Positions 36,837 through 49,000 of a stretch of 64,000 nt of DNA are shown one piece after another. A program made the translations under genes and the position numbers. The notes under the pieces are model-generated. The model worked only from the letters and a program-made list of their open reading frames with translations, was not told where the DNA came from and ran no database searches. Position 1 is the stretch's first letter, and each line of letters opens with the position of its first letter. This DNA is from Clavelina lepadiformis. Its lineage: Eukaryota; Chordata; Ascidiacea; Aplousobranchia; Clavelinidae. The stretch covers positions 8,248,501 through 8,312,500 of the forward strand of contig NC_135241.1 of assembly GCF_947623445.1 (NCBI RefSeq), read 5' to 3'.

Positions 36837-37160
36837 AGTCTCTAAAAACTATAATGGCATTTACGACATTTAAGATTTTTAATGCATTTCGTCTCCCTTT
36901 TTTTGCTCCTTAAATTTTCGTCTATGTCTCCAAGTTCTCACACTGTTCGTTTGTTTGTTGCTATCGAGCGCCTAATACCTCAGAGGTTTACCAGGAGAAA
37001 ACACAACGTTTTCGTCTTGGTATGATGTTTTAAATCACTTGACCCTCTAAGTATCAAGCCATACAGACGTAATCAAAACGTATGGTATCAAAGCTTGTCG
37101 TAGTTAACGAAGAACGGGGTACTAACCTATTTGGATTAGATTGGAGCGATGCGTTTATTG

Positions 37161-37299
37161 TACATTAGCTACATGAGTACATTAGCTCTAGAAAGAACTT
37201 TAGATAGTCTTGAAGTAGTGAACTTTAGATAGTCTTGAGTACATACATTAGCTACATGAGTACATTAGCTCTAGAAAGAACTTTAGATAGTCTTGAAGT
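37161..37299. repeat. Direct duplication, period about 83 bp
   Basis: TACATTAGCTACATGAGTAC with its following CTCTAGAAAGAACTTTAG and AGTCTTGAAGT stretch occurs at 37161 and again at 37244. A further partial GAACTTTAGATAGTCTTGA lies between them. Confidence 0.8.
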
Positions 37300-37439
37300 T
37301 GATGTAACTTCCTACCCAAAGCATTCCGAACAAGCCTTGTCAGAGAAAGTCAACGAAATGTAACACTCACAAGATTGTCGGATTGAGCAACTATGCCGTA
37401 GGCAACTGGAAGTTTTCAGCACCAAGTTGTGGAAATGCT

Positions 37440-37990
37440 CACAAGTGAAGGTGTCGATTCATTTAAAGCCGGGTGCCAACACCGCATTTTTTTAAGCCCA
37501 GGCCCATCCAATTTGCAATGAAGGAGGACGTAAAAAAGGAACTGAACAGGTTAGTTGAAAATGGCGTTTTACAACATGTAGCTTATATACTATATAGTGA
37601 TTGGGCTGCGCCCATACTAGTTGTCTCCAAGCCAAGTGGAGCCATTAGGATTTGCGGTGACTTCAAAATCCTTAATCGAAGTTGAAAAAAAACCTTTACT
37701 GACATTGGACTCGTTGCGGTGGAAGATTTTACTCAAAATCGATTTAGCGGATGCATATCTGCAGTTGGCACTCGAGGACGACGCAAGAAAGTTATGTGTA
37801 ATTAACACACCTTTTGGTCTTTACCGTTATAACCGCATGTGTTTTGTCATAGCATTCAACCCAGCACAGTTTCAACGTGGCATGGACACTGCTACCACAC
37901 TACTATGACTACGGGACTCACTGGAGCAGCAGCATATCTTGATGACTTGATTGTGACTGGAGGGACAGCTGCAGAACATTTGGAAAGCTT
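37440..37990 (+). pseudogene. Ty3/gypsy-type reverse transcriptase relic
   Basis: Fragments of a retrotransposon reverse transcriptase lie in successive frames. The first (37473-37685) resembles the N-terminal fingers of the domain (PILVVSKPSGAIRICGDF). The second (about 37680-37900) resembles the palm entry (KIDLADAYLQLAL, TPFGLYRYNRM). The third (to about 37990) carries the catalytic-type YLDD motif. At least two frame shifts and a stop separate them, and no LTRs, integrase or protease were seen nearby. It is a dead fragment. Confidence 0.85.
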
Positions 37991-38242
37991 GGAAAAACTT
38001 TTGGATTTGTGTTATATAATCGTAATGTGTTTTCGTAATTTGTGTTTGCTCCGTCTGGCACTTGTGTTTTCTAATAACGTGTACATGTTTCTCTAGTAAC
38101 CAATATCGTATTCCTGTTTGACATTTTTCCATTGCTCAAGCAAATAGTTGTCGTGCGAGTTCGAGTTTGTTTTCAGTTTTGCATGCTGGCGATGACCAGT
38201 TTTACAGTCTTCTTTATCACATAAAATACAATATTTTCAATC

Positions 38243-38975
38243 TTTTTACGACGTTTGACCGCAATTTTGGACATCGTCCCCACCGGAAGTTAAGATTAAA
38301 CTTTATCACGTTAAGCTTGAATTCATACTCGATAAGTTAAAAGTGGTCTGCCGCCGTAGAAGTCACTAAGTGCCGGCAGACACGATCGTACGTAACAACT
38401 AAAGGACTTTTCGTTAATTTTTGATTTTTTTAAGACGTTTGACCGCGATTTTGGACATCGTTTCCCACCGAAAGTTATAAATTAAACTTCATCACGTTAA
38501 ACTTGAATTCATATTCGATAAGTTGAAAGTGGTCTGCCGCCGTAGAAATCACTAATTAGTGCCAGTGTCGTGCCAAGTAGTGACCACCCCTCGTGACGTA
38601 ATGAATTCATTCATTTAATCCGCAATAAGCTCTATAAACAAGTAGCCTACAGAACTTACATACAGAAGCAGGCCAACACCTGTGACCTGTATACTGTATT
38701 TTGTTTACCAGTTTACTTGCATACGCAAAAGTTATCACCGTATCATATTCTTCAGCCAGTCAGCCACTGAATAATAGAGGCACGCTTTCTGCTGTGTCAA
38801 ATCCTTTATCAGACAATGTATTATGTCACAAAGTAGGTTCAATATTTGTTAGTACGCCGGTAGACACTATCGTAATTAATGACTATAGGATATGGTTTTG
38901 GGGTTAATTTTCAATCTGTTTACGACGTTTAACCGCGATTTTGAACATCGTTCCCCGCTGAAAGTTTAAGTTTGC
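38243..38975. repeat. ~184-bp tandem repeat, two full copies and a distant partial
   Basis: The core ACGTTTGACCGC(A/G)ATTTTGGACATCGT begins near 38250 and 38434, and a diverged, shorter copy lies near 38921. The first two copies also share CGATAAGTT(A/G)AAAGTGGTCTG and GCCGCCGTAGAA. The distant copy is preceded by a CGCCGGTAGACACTATCGTA stretch like the tail of copy 1. Function unknown. Confidence 0.75.
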
Positions 38976-39379
38976 CTTTTTAGTGCTCTTAAAAAAATTG
39001 TCTGCTCACTTGATTCAGGTGCAATTTGGAGTCACAGGCGACAGGCCTGGTAGCCTAGTGGTAGGGTAGCTTGTGGTAGACTTAGCCCCAACTGGAAAGT
39101 ACGACAGTTTTCGACAGGAAACAGTGCGTGCAAACACCCAAATTTTGGTGTGTTCTTGTGCACTGAAGGCTCAATTCTTTGCTTATTTAGTATAAATCAG
39201 CAAGAAGATAGAAAATTGGTGTGCATGTGCCTTTTGACAAAGCTCGTGCGTGAAGATGCCACACTCTTCACTATCTGACTATAGGACTAAGCTTTTGAGC
39301 TAATACCTGTGATAGCAGATAAGTCAGTAGTGTGTAGGCTATTAAAATTTTATACTTTTTAATTTTGATCAGTTATCAC

Positions 39380-40055
39380 TAGGGCAACCAAAAGTCAATA
39401 TGGTCAATTTTTTTTAACCTGCCCAGAATGTTATCAAACAAGCACAAAACAAATTTCAGCTTTGTACGACGTGTGGTATAGAAGTTATTAGGTCAAATAA
39501 AGTCAAAATGTTACGTTAGGTCAAAATACGGTCAAATTGTTTCTTTAGGTCTTTTTTTTAGGTCAAAATCTATTAAACTTGTAATTTTGTAACCATTTTG
39601 TAATATTATTCTTCCGTTTTTCTCTTTTCTTGTACCGCAAACAATTCCAGTGCCGCAAATTTTACTTAGAACCAAAGCCACAAAGAGAGGGAAGGCTTTT
39701 CAGCGCGTTTGGTGACGTCACGATGTGACGGCATTGCATTTGAAAGTGCAAGTTGTCAATCTTAATACGCAGAAGCGAAAAAAAGTCAACACTAGAAAAG
39801 CATTTTGTCATTTTTAAATACAGCATTTTTAAATTAGATTAGAAAGTTGCTGTAGACAGTGTAGAGACTATCAGTATAGCGTTTTTCAAAATGAGGTCAA
39901 AATTTAAACGTTTTAGGTCAAAATAAGGTCAAAATTTAAACTTTTTAGGTCAAAATTAGGTCAAAATTTAAACTTTTTAGGTCAAAATGAGGTCAAAATT
40001 TGCAAATTTTAAGGTCAAAATTTAAACTTTTTAGGTCAAAAAACTGGTTGCCCTA
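39380..40055. mobile_element. hAT-type MITE with internal GGTCAAAA array, 676 bp
   Basis: Exact 11-bp inverted ends (TAGGGCAACCA) are flanked by the perfect 8-bp duplication GTTATCAC (39372-39379 and 40056-40063). The right third (about 39890-40045) is a tandem array of AGGTCAAAAT-type units with a period of about 33-36 bp; the left part also carries scattered GGTCAAA motifs. No transposase frame. The element ends 44 bp before the alpha-spectrin start codon. Confidence 0.88.
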
Positions 40056-40099
40056 GTTATCACATTAGAGCGTATATTTTTGTGAGCAATTTAAAAAAA

Positions 40100-43000
40100 A
40101 TGTCGACTGAACTAAGCACTAGTGCCCATTTTGCTCCACTGGAGAATGCTGCAGACATTGCAAGAAGAAGAGAATATGTATTGTCTCAATACAAGGTAGC
40201 CTATTTTTCACATAGAATACTGTATACTCATGCTTCATCATGATGATTGCATTCGATTCATCGTCAAATTTTGTCATTGTCTTGATTGTTTTACTGCCAA
40301 ATGTAGTGAAAATCCTTTGAAAATCGGGTGCCTAAGAGAAAATGTGCACATAGCCTTTTTTCTAGTATAAATCCTGCACCACTCTGCCACCTTTTATAAA
40401 GCATATAAAAAAATCATCTAATTCTAGACAACATAAACATAAGCTCATTGCATGCAGTCTCACTTTCTGCATTGAACATATTTTTTCAGGCTTTTAATTT
40501 TTGGCGAATTCTAGATTCTAGGTTATTTGAGAATCATTGCATATGCTTATGCAACACAATATTATATACCTTCTAATTTTACTTTAAAAGAGAAAAATTA
40601 GCTGTAGGTTACACGAGACAAAGACAATTTTAGTGTTTAAGCGGAAAAATAGAAATATAAAGTTCATACTTTTGAATATATCATTAAGGTTAGCATTTTA
40701 AACTGAAAAGTTTTCTATGTCTTTTATATCTTCCCCTATCATATATTTGGAAACTTGTCAAAATGAGAAAGTAAATCACTATGTGCAACATGCTGGATGA
40801 GGCAGATGTGAGTGATAGCTTGAGATGGTCACACATGTAGGTCTCCAATCTGCGGTGGGCAGTACCATTTTGAGTAATCATTATAATGTGCATATCTGCC
40901 ACAATCAGGGTGGTTTATAAGCTTTATTTAGAATTTTAATGTATTTAAAACTATAACAATAAAATTTTTTACATCATGGAACCTTTATTAGTTCTCAGTT
41001 GTCACACTCATCAACTGATTGTTAATGAATAAATAAAGTGTTTAAAAGCTGTTTTCTAATAGGCATCCATTCAGTGACGTTTCGACTGCACAAGAAAAAA
41101 ATATATATATACCATAGCTCCTGTTAAACCAAATGCTATACTGCAAACTTTGGCCTGTGTGGGAAACACCCTCACTAAACAAAACTATTGCAATCAAATT
41201 TATAAGCTTATGTTTTCTAACCTGTAAAAAATGTTAACATGTTGTATTTTAACACCTTGTAAACAAGTACCCAGAGCTGGATTTAGGACAATGCGAGCGA
41301 TGCGACCGCGTACTGCTTAGTACCAAAACGAAAGTAACAATTTAGCTTTTATATGGTCCAAATCACAGTGTTATTTCTCAATTTTCTTTCCAAACAGAAC
41401 GCTTTGCTAAAAATATATCACAAAGGAGAGCTTTGATGTAAGCTGGTTTGCAAAGAGTTGATAAAATAGCAAATATGCGATATAGGGATTGGTTAGTATT
41501 TGGAAAATTTTTATTGTGATTCCAAAATTAAAGATTTAGTCACTGCCTTATGTCCTACCTGATTAATCTGCTTATTTATCTGGAATCTATACTTTTAAGA
41601 AATTTTTTTTTCAAAAATTGTCTTTAAGCTGAGCCAATTTTGAACTTAACAGACGAACTAGTTGCAAACTTGCAAAGTGCTAACATAAAGACTCAAGAAT
41701 CACAATTGTGCATTTGAGTTCTGTTACTCTATTTTGCCAATCCCAGTGAAAAGTTTTGCATTTTGAAGGATTTTATGATTTAGAAAAAGTGTTTCTTATA
41801 TGTGAAAAATTGATAAATGATCAAGTCATTCTTTTTTTACTGATTTCTGTTATTATATACTTAAATTTTGGATTTTATGTTTTCTTATTCTAACCACTGG
41901 TAATCATTGACTCTTCAGGCATTCAAAGATGCTCTAGTATCACGACGGGCAGACTTAAACAGCATACTACAGGAGCAAAATTTCTATCGGGATGCTGATG
42001 AATTGGAAAGATGGATTGCCGACAGAATGCAACAAGCTACTGATGGCAGTTGGAGAGACACATCCAACTTAGAGGTTAGATTGATGAAGAATCAGCATTA
42101 GTTAATCCTGTAATGTTTTAGTGTCATTTTTGTTTAATTGATGTTAATTTGCTGTATATTTGCAACAGGCCAGTTTGCAGCGGCATGGTGCTCTTGAAGC
42201 TGAAGTGCAAGCAAACAAAGGATCCCTAACTAAATTGGATAATGAGGGAAAAGAAATGATGGATAATGAACACAAATCATCTGAGAATATTAAGGTATAT
42301 GCATGGACTATGTTTATTATTAATTTTTTATTTGATTCATCACTTTATGCTAATTTCTTAGATTAATTTATATTGAGTCCGTTTCGAACAGGTTTGATAT
42401 AAAATAATTATCAGTTAAATCGATATTTTAACATTTTTTCCTTTTTTGATGATTAGTTTTTAACCAACATATAATTTAATTTTGTTGTTAATAAATTTGC
42501 ACAGCGTTTGTAGTAAATAAAGTATTTAAAAATTGAATTGGATTATAAAAAATTCATTACGGTACTTTTATTATCACAGCCATTTTTTTGGAAAGATTCA
42601 TTAAAAATTATCAATTTCTTTGTCCAAAGAGCACGTACCAGCACAATTTATTTCAACTGGTTAAAGACAAACTTGGACAATTTGAGATTTTATCCACTTG
42701 TTTTTAATTTTGGGTCTACTAGTTCACTTGTTTAGTTACTTGGTAAACTTAGTAGCTCCAATTCTGTTTTTGGATAAATTGAAGCAACATATTGCGATAC
42801 AATGTAGTAGGTTTTTCCCATTATCATACTGATCCAAACTGGAAAAGGTTTTACAGATTTAAGACAAACATAATTTGTAATTCCGAATTGAAAAAAATGA
42901 AAGTGTTTATTTTCTGTTAGTTAAGAGACATTTCTTCGAAAGATATTAAATGCTATTGCAATATTAATTATGAAAGCTTTTTATCGTTTCCACTGCATCT

Positions 43001-46000
43001 GTTTATCAGAATTGTGACTGTGCAATGTGCATTGATTATGTCACTTAAAGTACAGGCCATAGTCAGCCTGCAGTCGTTATCTTTATAAAGCATTCCACTG
43101 CAGGAACTGCTTTCCCCCATTTGGAAGAACTGTGTGCTTACTTAAATAATTTATTGATCTATACCAAGCTTGGTATTGATTACGCTACTCTGGCACCATC
43201 ACTCCATCAGTGTGCAATTTCTTGTAAATTTAGTTAAGTATGTAATTTTTTGCTGCTCTTTCTGCCTAATTTGTTTGGCCATTGAAAGTATGTTTGTGAG
43301 CTAATATTATAAAGTATTGTATGACTCACATGACAATATGCTTGAACTGAAAACTAAGCTATATCTATATGATCGGTTATTGTGGCAGTTTCGGTTTTGT
43401 TTAGGCTCGTCTCGCCAGTTTACACAATCTCTGGGATGGATTATTGAAAGCTCTTGAGTTGCGTGGGATTCGACTACAACAGGCTTTCTCACTTGTTACC
43501 TTCCTACATCGATGTGATGAAGTCTTGTATTGGATTAAAGACAAAGTATGATTACTTGCGCTGTTTATATTGCAGTATTACTGGCAAATTGTTACATTCT
43601 GTCTGTTTTCCTTCTAACATATTAATCCAATGTGATGATATGGAGATTATTTTGTGCTAACCGACAAACATTAGAAAACCCAGTTGAATTATTTGTATAC
43701 TTTTATCCAAACTCCCAAAAATAGAATTTGCACAACAATTCACTATACGTATTAAATGTTTTTACTAAACTTTTATTTTTAGGAATCCATAGTTGGGTCA
43801 ACTGAGATTGGATATGACTTGGATCATGTCAATATGCTTCGTGTCAAATTTGATGAGTTTTCGAGTGAGTTGCAGGGATTTGGTGATCGTGTTAAAGACA
43901 TACGTGAAGAAGCTAACAAAATGGTATGTATTTTTGTATTTATATATTTACCATCATCGAGTTGAATACTGAATCAGCACATTGTGTTCTTAAAACTAAA
44001 CTTTTTGCAATATTGTTGTCTGTAGGTTGAAGAAGAAAATCATCCTGAATCTGAAGCAATTCGGAAAAAAGAACGTGAAGTGCTAGATGAGTGGGAACTT
44101 TTGAACGAAAAAGCCAAGGACAGGAACAAAGCTCTGATTGCTTCTACCCGTGTTCATAAATTTAAGCGGTAAATAAATTTCACGCCCGTATCAAGAACAA
44201 GCCAGCCAGCTTTCAGTTTAATTATGTTTAGGTCTTTCTAGTAGGTCTTCAGTTTAGTGATGAAGGCCTTTGTTTCATACCATTGAACATTATAAGTTGT
44301 TTGCAGAAAGTTTTTATTTCATTTCAGCAGTTTTATTGTTTAACTGTAATATAATCACATCTCATAAAAACGGATTACTGTTCTGTTATTGCTCATTCTG
44401 CATATTTTAGAAATCTCAATATATATGCAGTATTTAGATAAAAGCAGCACCTAATATGTAGTGACTTATAACCATTTGCTCATAAATAATACTGTTATTT
44501 TCCATCGAAGAAATTAGTACAGCACCGGTTAGTGTAGCGTTTCACTAATGCTTGGATATCCAAAACATATTTTTAGTGTCTACTATTTAAGTTAAAACTT
44601 AAAACTAAAAGATTGTTTGTGTGTAATTTCTTACTTTATTTATGACCAAAATTTTAGCGACGTGGAAGAGACAATTCTTTGGATGAAAGAAAAGGAACTG
44701 ATGCTGCAATCAGACGATATGGGATCAGATGTTGCTTCTGTGCAAAAACTGCAACGCAATCATGATAATGTTGAACGTGATTTAGCTGCTTTGGAAGAAA
44801 AGGTTTTGTATGATAAACGGGGCAGTGATTCATAGTCAATAAAGTCAAGTTTTTTGGTATTAGAGGACAACAAGAAAATCTGGAAAACCAAGTTTGACAA
44901 TAATAATCAATACTTGCAAAGCTAAAGAGTCAATAAAAGTCAATTTTTTGTTTATTGGTCAGTTTTTTATTGTTAGGTCAATTTACACTTACATACCAGA
45001 TTTTGCACATTTTGTTGCAAATTCTTTGCTTTTAGACGGTTACCTCTCAGTTTTCTTGGAAAGTTAAAGTAAAACTTGGTTTTATATTGCAACTGATTTG
45101 GTAAAACAGTCTGCATCAACGTCAGTCCATCATTCACAACACTTTTGCTGTCAATGTTATATATTTATTACGCAATAATGTGTTTGTTACTTGCACAATT
45201 CATCCATTATTATCATTTTCTCTTAGTTATCACATCAGTCACAAGACTATAAAAGCAATTTTGCTTCTTTTTTTGGTGTTCTGATCGTTTTTTTTATTAA
45301 GTCGATAAAGTCAATTTTTTGCAGAAATAAAATCGTTTTTAAAGTTTTTGGTCCGTAAAGAATCACCCTAGTGATAAATCAGGAGTGTTTGTAACATGTA
45401 ATTCATCTTTCACTAACACAATTGTGTTCTGGTTTAGGTGACACTTTTGTGCAATGAAGCAGACAAAATTCAGGAGGAGTATGGAGATATATCTGTTAAT
45501 AAGGAACGTACTGAGGTTTCTGAAAAGTGGGAACACCTCAAAGACATTGCAAATCAGAGAAAGACTAAGCTCAAGCAAAACTATGATTTACAGGTGTGCA
45601 CAGATTTAAAGTTTTTACTGTCCAACTGTGCGTTTAATTGCATTTTACATTTCTATGTTTAGCGTTTTTTGGCTGACTGCCATGATATTATGGAGTGGTC
45701 TGATAACATGGAAGCTCGAATGACTGCAGATGAGATAACTTCTGATGTAAATGGAGCAGAAGCTTTGGTTGATAAACACCAAGAACATAGGGTATTTAGA
45801 TTCTACGATGCACCAAGCATATTGTTGTGATGACTTTTTACTTTATTTTCTGCATTTCATTTTTAAACATTGTCAAAACACTCTTTATAAAAGTTTAACA
45901 TTTGATTTTAAGTTAGTTTAGATTTTAGATTCCAGTATTCAAAACTTTTGATGACAATTAAAAATAAACAGCATTAAATTGATAAATAAATGTAAAATAG

Positions 46001-49000
46001 TATAAATAAGTATTCATAGCTCCATAACAAGTTTTTTTTGGTTTCAGGGTGAGATTGAGGCTCAGGAAAGCACTTTTAGCGAGGTCATCAACTTTGGTGA
46101 GGCTCTCATAGATGAAGGTCATCCTGCAGCTACAGTGATTCATGTTGAAATTTCAAAGGAAGATAGTTCTTCATCATCATCATCATCATCCAGTGAAGAT
46201 GAAAGCTCTGAACGGTAATAAAAACCCAACCTAGTTGTTAAACAGATATAATTCATCAGTACTTATGCCGCTGGTAGGACTAACACTAACATAGCAAGCA
46301 TTTTTTTTCCAAAGAACTGTATCAACAAATACACTACTACTGTGCATAATGTGTTACATATAAAGTGTATTATACAGTAACAAATGCTTTTTATGTGCAG
46401 ACCTGTTGAAACTCGTACCACAACTAAACCTGGTCTTATCCCTGAATATGTCAATAATTTGAGAACAAGACATGAATCCTTGCTTAGGACTTGGGAAGAA
46501 CGCCAGGCACTGTATGACCAGTGTCTGCATTTGGCTCTTTTTAACAGAGATGCTGAACAGGCAGAAACATGGGTGGTGACCCAGGTATAGCCCTCATTTG
46601 AAAAAGTGTCATGTAAAAATGTAGATAGTGGTATAACTGTTGGTTGTTAAAGTTGTGGTGTAGCATAAAATAGTTTATTCATTCTTAGCTCTCAGCACGT
46701 GCACTAATCTTGAACATAAGTAAAGCTATGCTGAATTATGGGTCTCTTTATCTAGGAAGCTCTTCTTGCTCAAGATGATCTGGGTGATTCACTTGATTCT
46801 GTTCTTACCCTGAGGCGAAAGCATGATGACTTTACCAGGTCTGCTGCAGCACAGGAGGAGAAGATAAACTCTGTTGATGAAACTGCAACTCGTCTTATTA
46901 ACAAAGGACACTACGCTTCGACTGATATTGAGAAGCGCCGAGATGAGGTTTTTTTATTGTGTATTATTTGTGCAGTATGTGTGCTTTTATGATACTACTT
47001 CTAACCTGTGTAGGTTACATATATGAAAGTGATGAGTAATAATTTTAAAGCGATGTGATTCCTAACAGCTTTTGGAACGACATGCAGCTCTGAAAAAGGG
47101 AATTGAAGTTCGGCAAACTGCTCTGGAAGATGCATACAAGTTCCATTCTTTCCAAAGAGACATACACAACCTATGTTCCTGGATTGATGAAAAGAATAAA
47201 ATTGCCACTGATGAATCATACAAGGTTTATTTTTGCTCAATAATTACATTTTGTGTTTCTGTAAAATGTTAAAGCCAGAGACGCACTGATAGGCAAATTG
47301 ACCGATTACCGATTAATTGCCTGCCAGTTAAGACCTAAATACTTGGTGAAATTATTATAATTTGCTCGGATGAAAAATTGGTAACCTAGTCTGATGATCT
47401 TAATTAGTAAATATTAATGCTTCGCCAAATTTAACAATAACAAAGGATCCAAGCAATATCCGCGGGAAACTCCAACGTCATCAGATATTTGAAGAGGAAG
47501 TACAGGCAAGTGAAGAGAGAGTGCAATCTTGCATGAAAGATGCTCAAGCTTTAGTGGACGCCGAGCACTATGCAAGTGATAAAATCAAACAGGATGCCGA
47601 AAATGTAGAAGTAGCGTGGAAAGACTTGCTTGAAAAATGCAAAGAAAGAGGTAAAGTGCTAAAGCAGCCTTAACTCTTAACTTCTTTTATGCTGTTCATT
47701 TCCTGCAATTAGCAGAGATCTTGATGAAATGTGATAGATTGTAATATTTCCTTTATTTTATGAATTGTTCTCATGTAGGTGAAAAGCTGTCTGAGGCATG
47801 TGCTGAACAAGCTTTCAACCGAACAGTTGCAGATATGCATCGCTGGATTAATGATGTTGAAAATGCATTAAAATCTGAAGATTACGGGAAGGATGTTGCA
47901 ACTGTTGCAGCTTTGATTAAAAAACACCAACTGCTAGAAGTTGATGTTCAAGTGCATAAGGTAGTGCAAAAGTGCAAGGAAGAAATACTAGGGAGCTCAA
48001 TGTTTTACTTGTCTTGTGTGTTCTCTGCTCAGTTTTTATTTCTACATGTCTGCTGCAAATTTGAAAGTTGCAAATTTCCTTAGGAACGTATAGATGGAAT
48101 AGAAGTACAAGCAAATAATTTTGTTGATGAAAAGCATTTTAATTGTGACGATATCAAGCACAAGCAAGAAGAACTTGCTTCAAGATACAAAAGCTTGCAG
48201 GTATTAATTTAATTAGTACTGTTTTGCTCAGTTATCAGATTTTTTGAACTATGGGTTTGATAAGAATAGACAAATAGACAGATATTCCAAGATTTTTTCC
48301 TGAAACTTTATTGTTAACTGTTTCATTCTATCCTAAATTTTTTCATATCAAGGAGCCTATGGCATATCGAAGAGAAAAACTTGCAGAGTCACGGAAAAGC
48401 AAACAGCTATTTAGAGACATTCAAGATGAACTAGAATGGATTCAAGATAAACGTCCTATTGCTACATCAACAGATATTGGTATGGTTGTTTAAATTTGCA
48501 ATCCACCCATTTTGGTTAACAGCATACTTTCATATTACACATCTTTTGATTTTTGTATAGGCAAAGACCTCATGAGCGTTAAAAACTTGGAGAAAAAACA
48601 TCAGATAGTACAGTCTGAAATTGCATCCCATGAGTCTCAAATTAATGATGTTTGCCATCAGGCCAATAAACTTGTTGAGGAAGGTAAAGTACTATAGTTC
48701 ATGTGGTTTAATTATGTTTATAACAATATTTGCTTTTGAAATCATTTTTACTTTGCTGAGATTTTTTTCTCAACCAGGTCACTTTGAGGCCCAAACAACA
48801 GATGAAGTCTCTCATAAGCTGAAAGATGAATGGGAAAAGCTGAAGCAGGATGCAGATCAGAGAAGGCAAGATCTCAGTGATGCTCTTGACGCCCAGAAAT
48901 ACCTTGCAGATGCAAATGATGCTGATTCATGGATTGAGGTAAGAATCTATTTAACTTCCCACATATTGAAAGAGAGAAATTTATTCGCCCTTTTCAAATT

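Larger units (their letters stand above)
36837..39379. other. Repeat-rich intergenic region SSNA1-spectrin
   Basis: No intact gene. In order it holds an 83-bp-period duplication (37161-37299), a broken Ty3-type reverse transcriptase (about 37440-37990), two tandem copies plus one distant partial copy of a ~184-bp unit (38243-38975), then unassigned AT-rich sequence up to the MITE at 39380. Confidence 0.55.

Noticed and set aside
39040..39120. tRNA-like phrase (GGTAGCCTAGTGGTAGGGTA)
   Set aside because: Resembles an A box, but no matching B box or cloverleaf could be drawn.
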